Shown in pieces: positions 1-9,866 of a stretch of 64,000 nt of DNA (position 1 is its first letter; each line of letters starts with the position of its first letter). Below the pieces are notes generated by a model, which was given only the letters and a program-made list of their open reading frames with translations, was not told the origin of the DNA and did not search any database. Position numbers and translations under genes: made by a program. The stretch is from Ectocarpus siliculosus (lineage: Eukaryota; Sar; Phaeophyceae; Ectocarpales; Ectocarpaceae), in NCBI GenBank assembly GCA_000310025.1, contig FN648440.1:26144-90143 (forward strand). The letters are read 5' to 3'.

Positions 1-1
1 G

Positions 2-850
2 GGCTCGGCAGTATGGGCGGCGACTCTGTTCGAAGACGGGGACGTGTGCAACGTCGCTGGGACCTGGACGGATCGTGTGGCGTCAGGACATCTCCGACCC
101 GACGAAGAAACTTTGTCTAGGGCTTACGAGACGTACTACGGATGCGGGAGGGGAGAGCCGTGCGAGAACCTACGATGTCCCTCGTGCTGGGACGATGGTC
201 ATGCCTCAGCACTCGAAGTCAACCAGATCGCGTGTTCTACATATTTACGCGTCCCCCTCGTGGCCAGTTGCGGACAGGGTCGCTTGAAGGGCGGCGATGC
301 CAAAACCGCGGACAGACCCGGGCCGCGCGATGACTGGGCCTTGGGGGGCGGAGGTGGTGATAATGTTGAGGTATACAACGGGCCACCGCCACCACCTGGC
401 GTTGGAACTGTTGCAACGGACCAATTGACATTGGTCAAGATCCTCTACTTCTTCCTGCACGAGGGGAACCCTCGTTCCCTGAGCGGGGAGCCGCCTCCGC
501 TTACCTGGTGGGTGCTCGGGTACGAGTATGTGGGGGTTGGTGAAGGAAACGAACGTGTGCCCGATTCCATCACGGGGCACCCAACCTTGCTCCTGCGTGG
601 TCGGGGGTTTCCGTTGGTCTTCCCTGTGGACGCCATCCGACGCCAAGTGCACATCTATCACCAATGCCCTAGGCGAGGAGATGTCGATCCGGGAGAGGCT
701 TTTGTTTGCGAACAAACCCAAGGGGAGGGTCGCACCACGCGCGCTTGGCACCACAGATCCAGGCTGGCACATCCGGGCTCTCACAACGGCTACGATAGGT
801 ACCTTTTGAACGAGGTTCACCACAGCGTCAACCAGGACACTTTCGTTTGA
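2..850 (+). CDS. 3' end of an uncharacterised gene, cut by the window edge
   Basis: The frame is open from the first bases of the window to a TGA at 848-850, about 282 codons, so the start lies outside. The middle holds a Cys cluster (CGRGEPCENLRCPSC, at about residues 47-61) and a Gly/Pro-rich linker. The last 150 residues look like a compact domain: TWWVLGYEYV, then PDSITGHPTLLLRGRG, FPVDAIRRQVHIYHQCP, and finally YDRYLLNEVHHSVNQDTFV. The hydrophobic/charged rhythm and His-rich end resemble the C-terminal domains of algal transposon proteins, but I cannot name the family. It lies 1.1 kb outside the left end of the giant element and is read toward it. The open frame and protein-like composition support real coding sequence; the function is unknown. 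Confidence 0.5.
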   Translation, partial: GSAVWAATLFEDGDVCNVAGTWTDRVASGHLRPDEETLSRAYETYYGCGRGEPCENLRCPSCWDDGHASALEVNQIACSTYLRVPLVASCGQGRLKGGDAKTADRPGPRDDWALGGGGGDNVEVYNGPPPPPGVGTVATDQLTLVKILYFFLHEGNPRSLSGEPPPLTWWVLGYEYVGVGEGNERVPDSITGHPTLLLRGRGFPLVFPVDAIRRQVHIYHQCPRRGDVDPGEAFVCEQTQGEGRTTRAWHHRSRLAHPGSHNGYDRYLLNEVHHSVNQDTFV

Positions 851-1456
851 GGTGGGAATGGATCTATATGCTTCTCAACATTCGGATGTTGGGCCGGGAC
901 GCGGCCAAATAAGGCCCTCATTGTACGAGCCACGCATTAATTTTTCGTCGACGTAGAAATTGTACGGGCCCTGAATTCACTGTATACTTGCACGAGTACA
1001 CGTCGCCACCGCAGAGCTTGTAGATGTTGTTTTGTCGTCTTCCTTTTTGACAACGACTCGTTTCGTCCTGTATGCATTGACGTCACAGGATCGACGGTTC
1101 TGATGGACCCGACGTGGCGGAGACAAACCCCGAGGGAGACAAACCCCGAGGGAAAGGGTAAATAGTGCCCTCGGCCTCATGCTCATCATCGACAAAGTAG
1201 CACCACATGTTTGGGTTGTATGTTGTATATTCGCGCGTTGTACGGACCGTTGTTTTAGTTTGCGCCAAGTGTCGTTCATCGAAGTTTTTTGCGTATCCTT
1301 GCGTGCTGCACACTTTGTATTTAGCAGATTAAACCGCGGTAACCGTGTGACATCTGAACTACTATACCTCTTGTTGGGGAATTTCATTGGTGTCCGTGTT
1401 GGTGTCTGTTCAAAATGTTTTCCTTTTTTTTTGGTGGATATATTGCATAAATGGAA

Positions 1457-1600
1457 CGACACCTTTCGGAAAGCTCTTGACGAGACGGCTTCTTCAACAC
1501 CGCCGGTTTCGGCGCTGCCACTAATTCTGTTTTGCGGAGAAAAATCGAGCTCTGAAAAGCGGTTCAGGGGACGTGGTATCTGGTGTCACCTCCGGTACGT
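1457..1600 (+). repeat. Diverged copy of a segment of the giant element's TIR
   Basis: This stretch matches 2865-3000 in the left TIR in the same orientation with many substitutions. Shared landmarks in order are AAAGCTCT.GAC..GACGGCT, CCGCCGGTT.CGGC, AAATCGAGCT and GTGGTATCT.GTGTCACC. It lies outside the boundary of the inverted repeat, so it is either an older fragment of the same repeat family or a remnant of an earlier insertion. Confidence 0.6.
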
Positions 1601-1775
1601 GCTGCGGATATTTTTCTTTTTTTTCCGTACTCGTAGACTACCTCTGGAAATCAAAACACATCGTACTCCGGAGTATGCATATTCTGATACCATATTTAGT
1701 ATAATACGAACACATATCGTCGGGTGAGGACTCTTCAATGGTGGTGCCTCTTTTGGCACTCTAAATACATGCCAG

Positions 1776-1925
1776 GTGGCACAGGGTATAGGCAATGCAC
1801 CCCTGACCAGGGTGGTCTCTCCACAAGGTCTCCGGTACGGCGACCTTGTAGAACAACAGTCCCCGGCAGGGTCTCGACAGGGTCTGGACAGGGTGTGTAC
1901 AGGGTGTTGGTCCCGCAGGGTACGC
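1776..1925 (+). repeat. Cluster of CAGGGT motifs next to the left end of the giant element
   Basis: Seven CAGGGT hexamers occur within about 150 bases, several as ACAGGGT or GCAGGGT, ending about 30 bases before the TIR start. The facing flank on the right (35341 onward) has no equivalent cluster. This may be a small satellite or the subterminal repeat of another element. Confidence 0.45.
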
Positions 1926-3065
1926 AAAAGGCGGAGCAAAGTGGCTACGTGTGCACAGGCTTATAGTGTCCCTGCCACACTTTTACAGCTTCGTGTCACA
2001 CGCATACGTTATGCGCGGTGCCACAGACAGGTCTAGTTGCAGCTGCTGCGTCCCCTCTCTCCTGTTTTTCCCCTTCCTTCTTGATGGCAAACGTGGTCCC
2101 CGGCAACGAACTCCCACCACAGCAACAACCTGCGCGTACGTCCCACGAGAGCGCGACAGAGAGAGGTAGACGAGCGTTGTGAGGCCCCATGGACCTATGA
2201 TACCCCTGCTGCCCTTGTACAGCAGTGGGTCTCACATGCCTAGGGTATTCTCGGTGCCGCAGCAACCCACCCTGGCAGCTACATAGATAGCTGCTGCCGA
2301 GTCCTGTCCGTTTGTGTGTGTGTGTGTTTTTTTGTTGCCAAGATGACGTGGCGCCCCTCCAACAACCACAAAGAAGTACAACAACAGCGCAAGCAAGAAG
2401 ACAGAGGGCAGCCAAACTCCGTGTATGTCTTTGGCCTGGTCTGCTTGGACTGTTTCCCTTGCTATCTCTGTTCTCGGCGTAGTTGTGTGGCCGCAACAAT
2501 GGGAGCAAAAATTGTTGATGTTGAGTCGAAGACCCACCTACCTCCCTCACCTGCTTCCACAGCGCACATATGTGCATACATCTTCAGGAAAGGAGCAGTA
2601 GCCTACGGGTCATGAGTAGCACTTCTAACGGCAGGAAGCCAGCGCTGCCGCTACCTGAACTCATTCCAGCGTTGAAGTAACGTCATCCCCATGAGGCTAT
2701 CGATAAACTCGCGCACACCGACGACTCTGTACTGCGACTACACAAGCTACAAAATAGCTAGGTGTTCCACCTCTACGCAAATGACACATGATACCACCCA
2801 CCCCACCGACCGATTGTCAAATGTCGACAACGCCACGGGACGGAGAAGACGATGTCGAAATTAAATGGTGGAAAGCTCTCGACAGGACGGCTAGAACGCC
2901 GCCGGTTGCGGCACCGCCACACCTTCTTCTGTGTCTTGAGAAATCGAGCTTTCTTGCTGAAAATCTTTGCAGGGTGTGTGTGGTATCTTGTGTCACCAAC
3001 GGTGCATGTTGTTGTGCACACAAATACCTGCCTCTTTCTCGGCAAGCAAGACAGCACTCCATAAT

Positions 3066-3085
3066 CTACATGCAGCTGCATGTAG
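3066..3085. repeat. Perfect 20-base palindrome in the left TIR
   Basis: CTACATGCAGCTGCATGTAG is its own reverse complement. An identical copy lies at 34204-34223 in the right arm. Confidence 0.8.
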
Positions 3086-4264
3086 CCACCACAGCCGTGT
3101 AGGGCCTGGTGTTTTCAGATACCAATGCAGCAGTAGTAATATAAAAAGTAGTGTGTTCGAGTGTACACTAGACGTACGTGCTTCCGTAACCCGTAACAGC
3201 CCCGGGTTGGGTCTGGTACGCACGTTCATCAGTTACGTACGGTGTAGGCACCCAGCAGTAGTAGCACAGCGGCAGCAGTTTTTTGCGCCTATTCTAAAGG
3301 AAAATATGTTATCTGCCACGGCGTTTGTTTGTTGTCTCGACGGCAGATGAGACTGGCTCGCGCGATGGTATCTCGGTGGCGAAACTTCAAGCGAGGGCAT
3401 TCGGCGGGTTGGCTTGGTGGATGACAATGGCGAAGCAGAGTGTTCGCTGGCCGTGAGGTCGTTCCAACACGCGCAAGCAAGGTGAACGGCCAAGAAAGAT
3501 CAGCAGGGTTGGTTGTGGACTCTAGCCAGTCCTACTTGTATGTAGCTACGAGAAGAAGCTTATTGCTTTGGTTTTGAAGGCGGTCGTGCATAATGACGGC
3601 TGTTCGCATGTTTTGTCGGCGGCTTGCAAGAGGTTCCCTGCAATCCGACCGTGCATCTAACCGACCGAGCGGGGTGTTCAAAACGTACGACATCATGCTT
3701 GCGCGAAACCCCTTTTCCCCAGGGCATCTTGAGAGAAGTTGTCGCGGGATCGTGTGTGCCACAGAAAAAAAAAAATGTTCCCAGAGAACCAACTAACTGA
3801 TGAAATGTGAGAACGCTAAGCCCGCACTGCGGACAGGCGCACGGCCCCGCTACTACTGCCTATCGAGCTCGATAAAAATCCCCATTATTCAGTACTCGCC
3901 ATCTACTGCTGTAGGACCTCGCATTTCGTTGTCTTACACCACAAACATGAAGGCTCAAGCGTGCCTATCCCGTCGACGACGAGATGAAGCTTCAGCGTTA
4001 CGGTAGTGGGCCGGGTGCCTTCGACACACACAGTTTCGGCGCGAAACGGGCGGTTCAAAACGTCTTGGTTTCGGGCCGGCCCGGGATAGCATTTACGCTC
4101 CAAGAACTGAAGGGTGTTGCTTCCACACGCGCGGCATTTTTTTTTTTTGACAGGTACAACCACGCACAGACCGGGCGGACTCTTTGGAGAAGCGAAACTT
4201 GGGGTGCCGTGACTGCCTCTCGGACGAGCCGTTCGCTCGAAGCTATTTACTGTCGTTTGGGAGG

Positions 4265-4730
4265 ATGGCTAAAGCGTCGGTTCCAGACTGCTCCTTGGGA
4301 GGATGGATGTACATAAAGACGAAGGCCGTCGTGGCCGCGTTTATTATGTAGGTGTGTGTGGTGCCCTTATTTTTAGGCATGTAGAAAGGTGTTGTTGGGG
4401 AGGATTACTTACTTCTCAACCGCCGTTTCAGGCTCCTGTTGGGATGGTGGATATGCATAAAGACGGAGGCCGTCGTCGCTGCATTTTTTCTTGGGGGGGG
4501 AATGCTGCCCCTTTTTTTTGAGGAATACAGTTGGTGGGGAGGATGACCCAACCGTCGTTTCAGGCTGCTGCTTGGGAGGACGTAGATGCATGCATAAGAA
4601 TGGGGGCCGTCATTGCTGCGTATTATTGTTTATATTAGGTGCGTATGCTGACCTTCTCCTTTGAAGCATGTATACACTTGTTAATGGGGAGGATGACTTA
4701 CAACTCAACCGCCGTTTCAGGCTGCTAGTA
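4265..4730 (+). repeat. Subterminal tandem array in the left TIR
   Basis: Four imperfect units start near 4273, 4422, 4554 and 4713, with a period of about 130-157 bases. Each has a CCGTTTCAGGCTSCT core; the first three are followed by a CATAAAGACGGAGGCCGTCG-like block, and GGGGAGGATKACTTAC separates units. Repeats of this kind near element ends are often transposase-binding sites. Here that is inference. Confidence 0.7.
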
Positions 4731-6060
4731 TATCTGGGAAGAGGGAAACACCAAAACTGAAAGCCGGAAAGTAGGTGCTGCTTCCTTTCGTCTAACGTGT
4801 GTATAGTCTATGCTTCCTTCTTTTTTTACAGCAAGTAAGAGGGCAAACGTTCGTTGCCAAACTGCCTTCAATAGAGTCGGTGTACGTGCTGACATGGCTT
4901 ATTCGTCGACGTATGTCGGCTGCTAGGTTTAGCGGTGTGTAAGCTGGAAGTTCGAGGTACTGACAGCTTCTTCGCGGCGGGTGATTGCTCGAAACCTCGT
5001 GAATTGATACGCCAGCATGGAGGACAGTTAATTTGATCTACTTCGTTTTTTTGCATACCTTTACGGCGTGGTGGTGCGAGAGGACTCCTTGCCGAGCTGG
5101 AAGTTGTAATTGGGTGTTGACGTACCCATGAAATCGAAAACAGTGCTTGAAAATCCCAGATCGACTGCTGGTTGCTGCGCTTTCGAAAACGCAAGGAAAA
5201 AAGGCATTGGACGAAACAGAGCAAATTATCTGCTGATTGAATCCTTCTTTCTCTCCTGCTTCACTTAAAACTACAGTTAGCAACCAGGCAACATCCAGGC
5301 AAACCGCCGGGTGACCGTTCGAGAAAAAAAAAAAGTCCAGTGTCTACGTATCTCCTCGGGAGCGACCCGGTTGGTGTACACTGGCTCCTACAACAATAAA
5401 TACATGGGAAGATACACAACACTACACAAAAATACCAATCAATGTACAATACTTACTGCCATCCCTGACCACCCAGTTTTGCTGCCTCTTGTCAGTCATG
5501 CACGGAAGAAAATTGTCAGTGTTAAACTCCCGCACGAAAAACGGGAGGAGGCCTACCATCACACGACCGATATGCAGTGTTACCTTCCTTAGAATCAGCC
5601 GACATCGAGGAAAGAAATTATACATGTCGAGTTCTATCGCTACACCCTACGTACACCGCTCGCTGTTAACCAATACTTCCACAGGGCAAAGAACGGCAGT
5701 CAGTTTATCCAGCTACGAGCATACATACCTCCTCGAACTGTTGCTGACGAAGCTTTCAGAAGCAACGCGTCGACGGCAAACGCCCAGTCCATACTGGCCA
5801 GTCCGTCTGTTTTTGTTGAGTCTTCACGCCCACTACTTCCAACGTGATGTACACGCACCCAGAATAATTCACCGTACCTACAATTTACCCACATGATATT
5901 TTACATTATCATCAACGACGGTGGCTCCACGTCCTGCTCCCCGACGCAAGTCTGGCCCCTATGTTAGACCGTACACCGATGGTGGAATCCTACAGTCGTC
6001 TCAACCCCATGTTAATGTTCTACTCGCTCCGTGCTTCCAGCTGCACCTCTACAGTATCGT

Positions 6061-6723
6061 CTATGTCCCACCACTGGCACCCCCGCGCGTGGTGTTGCCA
6101 CTCGAACTTGTTCTAATCGCTGAATACAGGTTCCTCCTCTCCACCACTGGCATCATCATTGTCAATGGCAGAAAGTCGTTTAGCGTTGCCACCGGAGTCA
6201 TCGCTTCATAATAATCGTCCTTGTCCAGAGGACCACCGTCGTCGCCGTCGATGTCGCTGGTGCTGTTTTCACCGTCGTGGAGGTAGACGGCACTGCCTCC
6301 GGGCCTGACGAGGACCGGCTGGGCTTCAGAAGTGTTAGTCACCCCTTTGTAGATTCTGAGCTTGATGGGAGTCTTGGGGTTATCCTCAGCATCAAACCAC
6401 AGGGCATGAGTGTCAGACTTCTTCTTGTCTCGTGGAACTTCGGACAAAATCTCGTGGTGGGTGAAGGGATCGCTAGATTCCCATCGCGCGTAATAGGCGG
6501 GGCATGTTTTCGCGACGCGCATGTAAAGCGTGGCCCCTGGCGCGACGAACTCCTTGCCTGGAACGAGCATTTGTTTTAGCTGTGCGCTGTCGGCGACGCG
6601 GATAAGCCGAACAGCCCCGTCTACCCGGTCGGCGCGGAGTGACTCCCTCGCTTCCGCTGGTGAGAGGTGGATCTCCATGTCCCCCCAGATAGGAATCTCC
6701 GGGCCGTTCATTGCGTACTTCAT
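6061..6723 (-). CDS. 220-residue uncharacterised protein of the giant element
   Basis: This is an uninterrupted minus-strand frame ending in TAG at 6061-6063, only 108 bases from the inner end of the left TIR. Met at 6723 gives 220 residues; the frame also stays open upstream to a possible CAG acceptor at 6749-6751. The protein is mixed alpha/beta in appearance, with an acidic stretch (HDGENSTSDIDGDDGGPLDKDD) near residues 150-172, a Met/Pro run and a Ser/Gly-rich tail. I recognise no catalytic motif. It is the last gene of the leftward block, downstream of the methyltransferase-like gene. Confidence 0.55.
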   Translation of the reverse strand: MKYAMNGPEIPIWGDMEIHLSPAEARESLRADRVDGAVRLIRVADSAQLKQMLVPGKEFVAPGATLYMRVAKTCPAYYARWESSDPFTHHEILSEVPRDKKKSDTHALWFDAEDNPKTPIKLRIYKGVTNTSEAQPVLVRPGGSAVYLHDGENSTSDIDGDDGGPLDKDDYYEAMTPVATLNDFLPLTMMMPVVERRNLYSAIRTSSSGNTTRGGASGGT

Positions 6724-6752
6724 CTTCGGAATTGTGTAAAGGGCGTAGCTGC

Positions 6753-7234
6753 TGTCGTATCCATCCTAAACGTTTTCGTTGTTCAAAATACAAAGTGTTA
6801 GACAGAATAAACAAAGAAAGGAAGAAAGAAGCGCCGCCGCTAACAATGATACGGACGTTTGTCAGACAGATTCGTGTAGGTCTTTGGGGTAGTTTGGCGT
6901 AACGAAAAAAATGTATAGGAAGGACGAAAGCTGCCTAGGAGAGCATGAAACGACGCAACACTTAACATCTACCTCCCTAGAGTCAACATGGGAGGAATAA
7001 CACCAACGCACAAATGCATCAATCCGTGACTCCATGATCAAAACGGCCCAAGCAAGAAGAGGATGTACGTTTTTCCCCTGGAATCACCACATTGCTGTGG
7101 TTGACTACTAGATTACCCCGCGCTCGCAAACGGAGCAGCGGATACTAAATAACCTTCTGGGATTGGACACTAGTACCACCGTCGAAAATATCACCCCACG
7201 CTCTGACAAGGACAGCGTTCACCTGCACCAAAGC
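6753..7234. other. Spacer between the 220-residue gene and the methyltransferase-like gene
   Basis: I see no supportable coding sequence. The stretch probably holds the 5' region of the small gene and the 3' region of its upstream neighbour. Confidence 0.4.
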
Positions 7235-9296
7235 CTAGCCGACAGTGGAAGAAAGCTTGGAAGCAACCAAAGTCAAGACCTTGTCAGATGGCTCGTCACC
7301 AGTCTCGCCCGCTTCTGCCATCATGTCTTGGACGACGGTAGGGACGCTAGCTGGCGCGGAAGAACGAGGAACAGCATCCGGCAGATTCCCCGGACTTATC
7401 GTTCTCAAACCACCGGCGGGGTCCGGCTCCCGCTGCACAAAGAAAGGTTATCGCACATGATTTGGGTCAGCATAGGTAGGAGTACAAAGTCAGGAAATAA
7501 ATTGGTTAGGGTCAATAGAAAGAGTTGTATCAACAACCAGCCGCATCCTCGATCGCAGGAAGCTATAAGAAGGTACATACGACGTCGGACTCTGGGACGC
7601 AGCAGTAACTGAAAAACGGTGTGGTTGTATTCGAACTAACACTACTGTCCGTTGTCCTTGGCATGAAGGGGTCAGTATTGACGAGGGCAACATGAGTTGC
7701 CGCGGCGTGGCCAAGTTGAATCCACACGAGCCCGACACGCCCATGAAAGGTCCATTGAACACTAGCAGGAAGACTAGCCCAGAAACCCACTCCAGATTCA
7801 AGGTTGACTTAGGTGCACTTAAGGGCGAAAACATTGAGCTTGGGCCGCGGCCTCGTTCTGTACCAAATCCCTCACCTTGAACACGCCGTCTGCCCACGCG
7901 ATGTCGAAGGCGTCCTTCACGCGTTCTCGCATCTCGTCTACGTTTCTATCGTCGACTGGAAACACCTCCACCTTCCTACCGAGGGAGAGCGCAGTCTCGA
8001 TCGTCTTGTCTCGGTCGCCGCAGGTAGACACGACTGTGTCTTGCAGGTTAGTGAACCTGTTTTGTACATGACCGACACGACGATTGTGATTGGTAATTCG
8101 TCATGCCCAAGCAAGCGCTGAGAGCACAGGGGGAGCTTTTGGCGGAAAGGTTCGAAACAACCAGAACGAAAATCGGCTGGGGATCACGCACACACATTTA
8201 ATGATACCATACCAGCAACGTTTACGTCAAGTACAAGGTGGCAAGGTATGACGTGCATAAACATCGGCTATTTCGAGGAAAACGGGAAAAGTGTTCTGCA
8301 CTAATACCCTCAGTTCCATACTTTGACAGACCCACAGCTCACATTGATTCACAAAAAGCCAAGAGTCAAGTGACAGCATCACGCCCACGAACCTGTTGAT
8401 ACACATGGTCAGGAGGCGAGGGGGGAACGGTGATAGTGCATTCTCGAACGGCACCGCCTTCATGAGATTAAGACAGGGACCCGACGAAGATTCAGCACCG
8501 TGGACGTCATCGGCGGTCACGGTTTGGTTGCACGTGAACCTGACGCTAGGGATGCTATCGCCCGTCGTGGCTTGGTGAGCCACGAGAAACTGGTGAACCC
8601 TTCCGGTAAGGTGACGACGGTCCGATTTGTGTCCTGGGCGCCCGCCTCCCCGGGACTCGAACTCTACCAGCATAGGATGGTCCTCAACCTCCAGTGCCGT
8701 TCCCGCTTGCTTGAAAGCACCTGTGCAACAGGCAACAGACATCCATTCAATAAGTCGCTCACTCCAAAATCCAAAATGGCAGCGATACACGGCCGAAAAT
8801 CACTGCAGATAAAACCATAACCAATCAAATTAGGTCACGCTAGCTTAATGTGGCACGCCCAAGCGCCCCTGCACAGCACCACGCCCTCACGATGACGTTG
8901 ACAAATACATACGTCTGTTGTGAGTATACTGCCTAACTGCTGGAACTATCCATTCGTGAAGACTCTCCAAACACAGAAAGAAAACTCACCAGCCCAGCGG
9001 TGCGCGTGTTCGTAGACCGGCGTGGGAAGATCACAGACGACAGTACCGGACGCGTGAAGGCTACCGGACGCGACCAGCGCACGGGTAAGGTCGCGGATGC
9101 GGGCGAGAGTGGTCGCGTTGTCGGGTAAGAGGGTCTTGTCGGCACCGGGGTTGAGAAACAACAGCTTCGCAGGCTCCTTCGTCCCCACGTGCGTCAACAG
9201 GTCGTCGACGCCGACGCTGTGGCTGTAGTACACCCTCTCGTGGACGTGAGTGTTTTGGTCCGTGATTATCATCAGGGGACAAGTAGCAAAATACAA
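7235..9296 (-). CDS. Probable DNA methyltransferase-like protein (beta-class, N4/N6-like)
   Basis: Exons read by eye are 9296-8990, about 8790-8393, 8056-7876 and 7432-7235. The last three join in phase: ...LLTMCINR/FTNLQDTVVSTCGDRDK..., then ...GVFK/REPDP..., with TAG at 7235. The joined core has the layout of the C-terminal half of beta-class amino-methyltransferases. A charged GHKSDRRHLTGRVHQF stretch and a lysine/proline segment come first, then a motif-I-like strand-loop (TVVSTCGDRDKTIETALSLGRKVEVFPVDD), where the usual D.F.GSGTT is replaced by STCGDRDKT. The DPPY-type motif IV expected earlier is not clear; LLFLNPG in exon 1 is the nearest candidate. The junction between exons 1 and 2 is unresolved. 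It could be a degenerate or repurposed enzyme. The neighbouring ParB-like gene strengthens the reading, because ParB-like domains and DNA methylases are often paired in prokaryotic mobile DNA. Confidence 0.45.
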
Positions 9297-9781
9297 TCAG
9301 CCAGGATCGTACAACGACCGAAAGTGTTTAAAGCAACGTAGGGCCAACAGCGCGGCCCCGTAATGTCCTAGCACACAACCTAATCGTTTCACTGGACACA
9401 AGAAAATACAAGCAATACGACCGATATGTAGTGTGTCATAAAATGGCAGTACAGCATCACATGCTCACTTCAGAAAGCTTTTCATGTCGGCGTCGGACTG
9501 GTCTTCCTCGGGGAATGCGGCGACCTTGTCGAACACATCGTGCATCTTCCGCCTTTTCTTCTTTTCCCCGCCACTTCCACCCTTCCCGTCCTTCTCGGGA
9601 CAAGTCTTGCACTGCATTTTCGGCAGTCTCACGCCCTCGTCTGAGTAAGCATTTTCCACCAACGGGCAAAACATTCTGTGGTGCATGTTGCACTTATGGC
9701 AGGACCACCTGATCGAGTCGGCGTTGTGGGAGGAAGAATGTGGTTGCAGTTACTGTTGGGCGCACCGACAAAACGAGCTCC

Positions 9782-9866
9782 ACCGAAACGAGCAGCAAGA
9801 AAAACTATCTGAATCGCGGATACCGAAACGAGCATCAAGAATACCATCTGAATCGCGGATCCCATA
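9782..9866 (+). repeat. Two-unit 42-base tandem repeat in an intron
   Basis: CCGAAACGAGCAKCAAGAA...ATCTGAATCGCGGAT occurs twice in succession within the intron between the last two exons of the ParB-like gene. Confidence 0.7.

Larger units (their letters stand above)
851..1953. other. Intergenic stretch outside the giant element
   Basis: I see no supportable gene here. The stretch contains a 19-base direct duplication (GAGACAAACCCCGAGGG motif, about 1110-1148), the TIR-like copy at 1457-1600 and a CAGGGT cluster at 1776-1925, each listed separately. Confidence 0.5.
1954..5953 (+). repeat. Left terminal inverted repeat (about 4.0 kb) of the giant element
   Basis: This arm pairs with 31304-35340 in reverse complement along its whole length. 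Differences are scattered single bases and small indels; for example, the right arm has about 13 extra bases near 31365. The arm contains a 20-base palindrome (3066), a four-unit tandem array (4265-4730) and several poly-T/poly-A runs conserved in both arms. Short open frames occur (for example 5489-5896 and 1996-2577 minus), but they have no recognisable domain and I do not call them genes. Confidence 0.85.

Noticed and set aside
1996-2577. 193-codon minus-strand frame within the left TIR, mirrored in the right TIR
   Set aside because: Its composition is low-complexity, its frame is shortened by small indels in the right arm, and no domain is recognisable. It is better explained as a chance frame in repeat DNA.
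5489-5896. 135-codon frame at the inner end of the left TIR (195 codons in the right arm)
   Set aside because: Conserved only because the arms are conserved. The length differs between arms through indels and no motif is recognisable.
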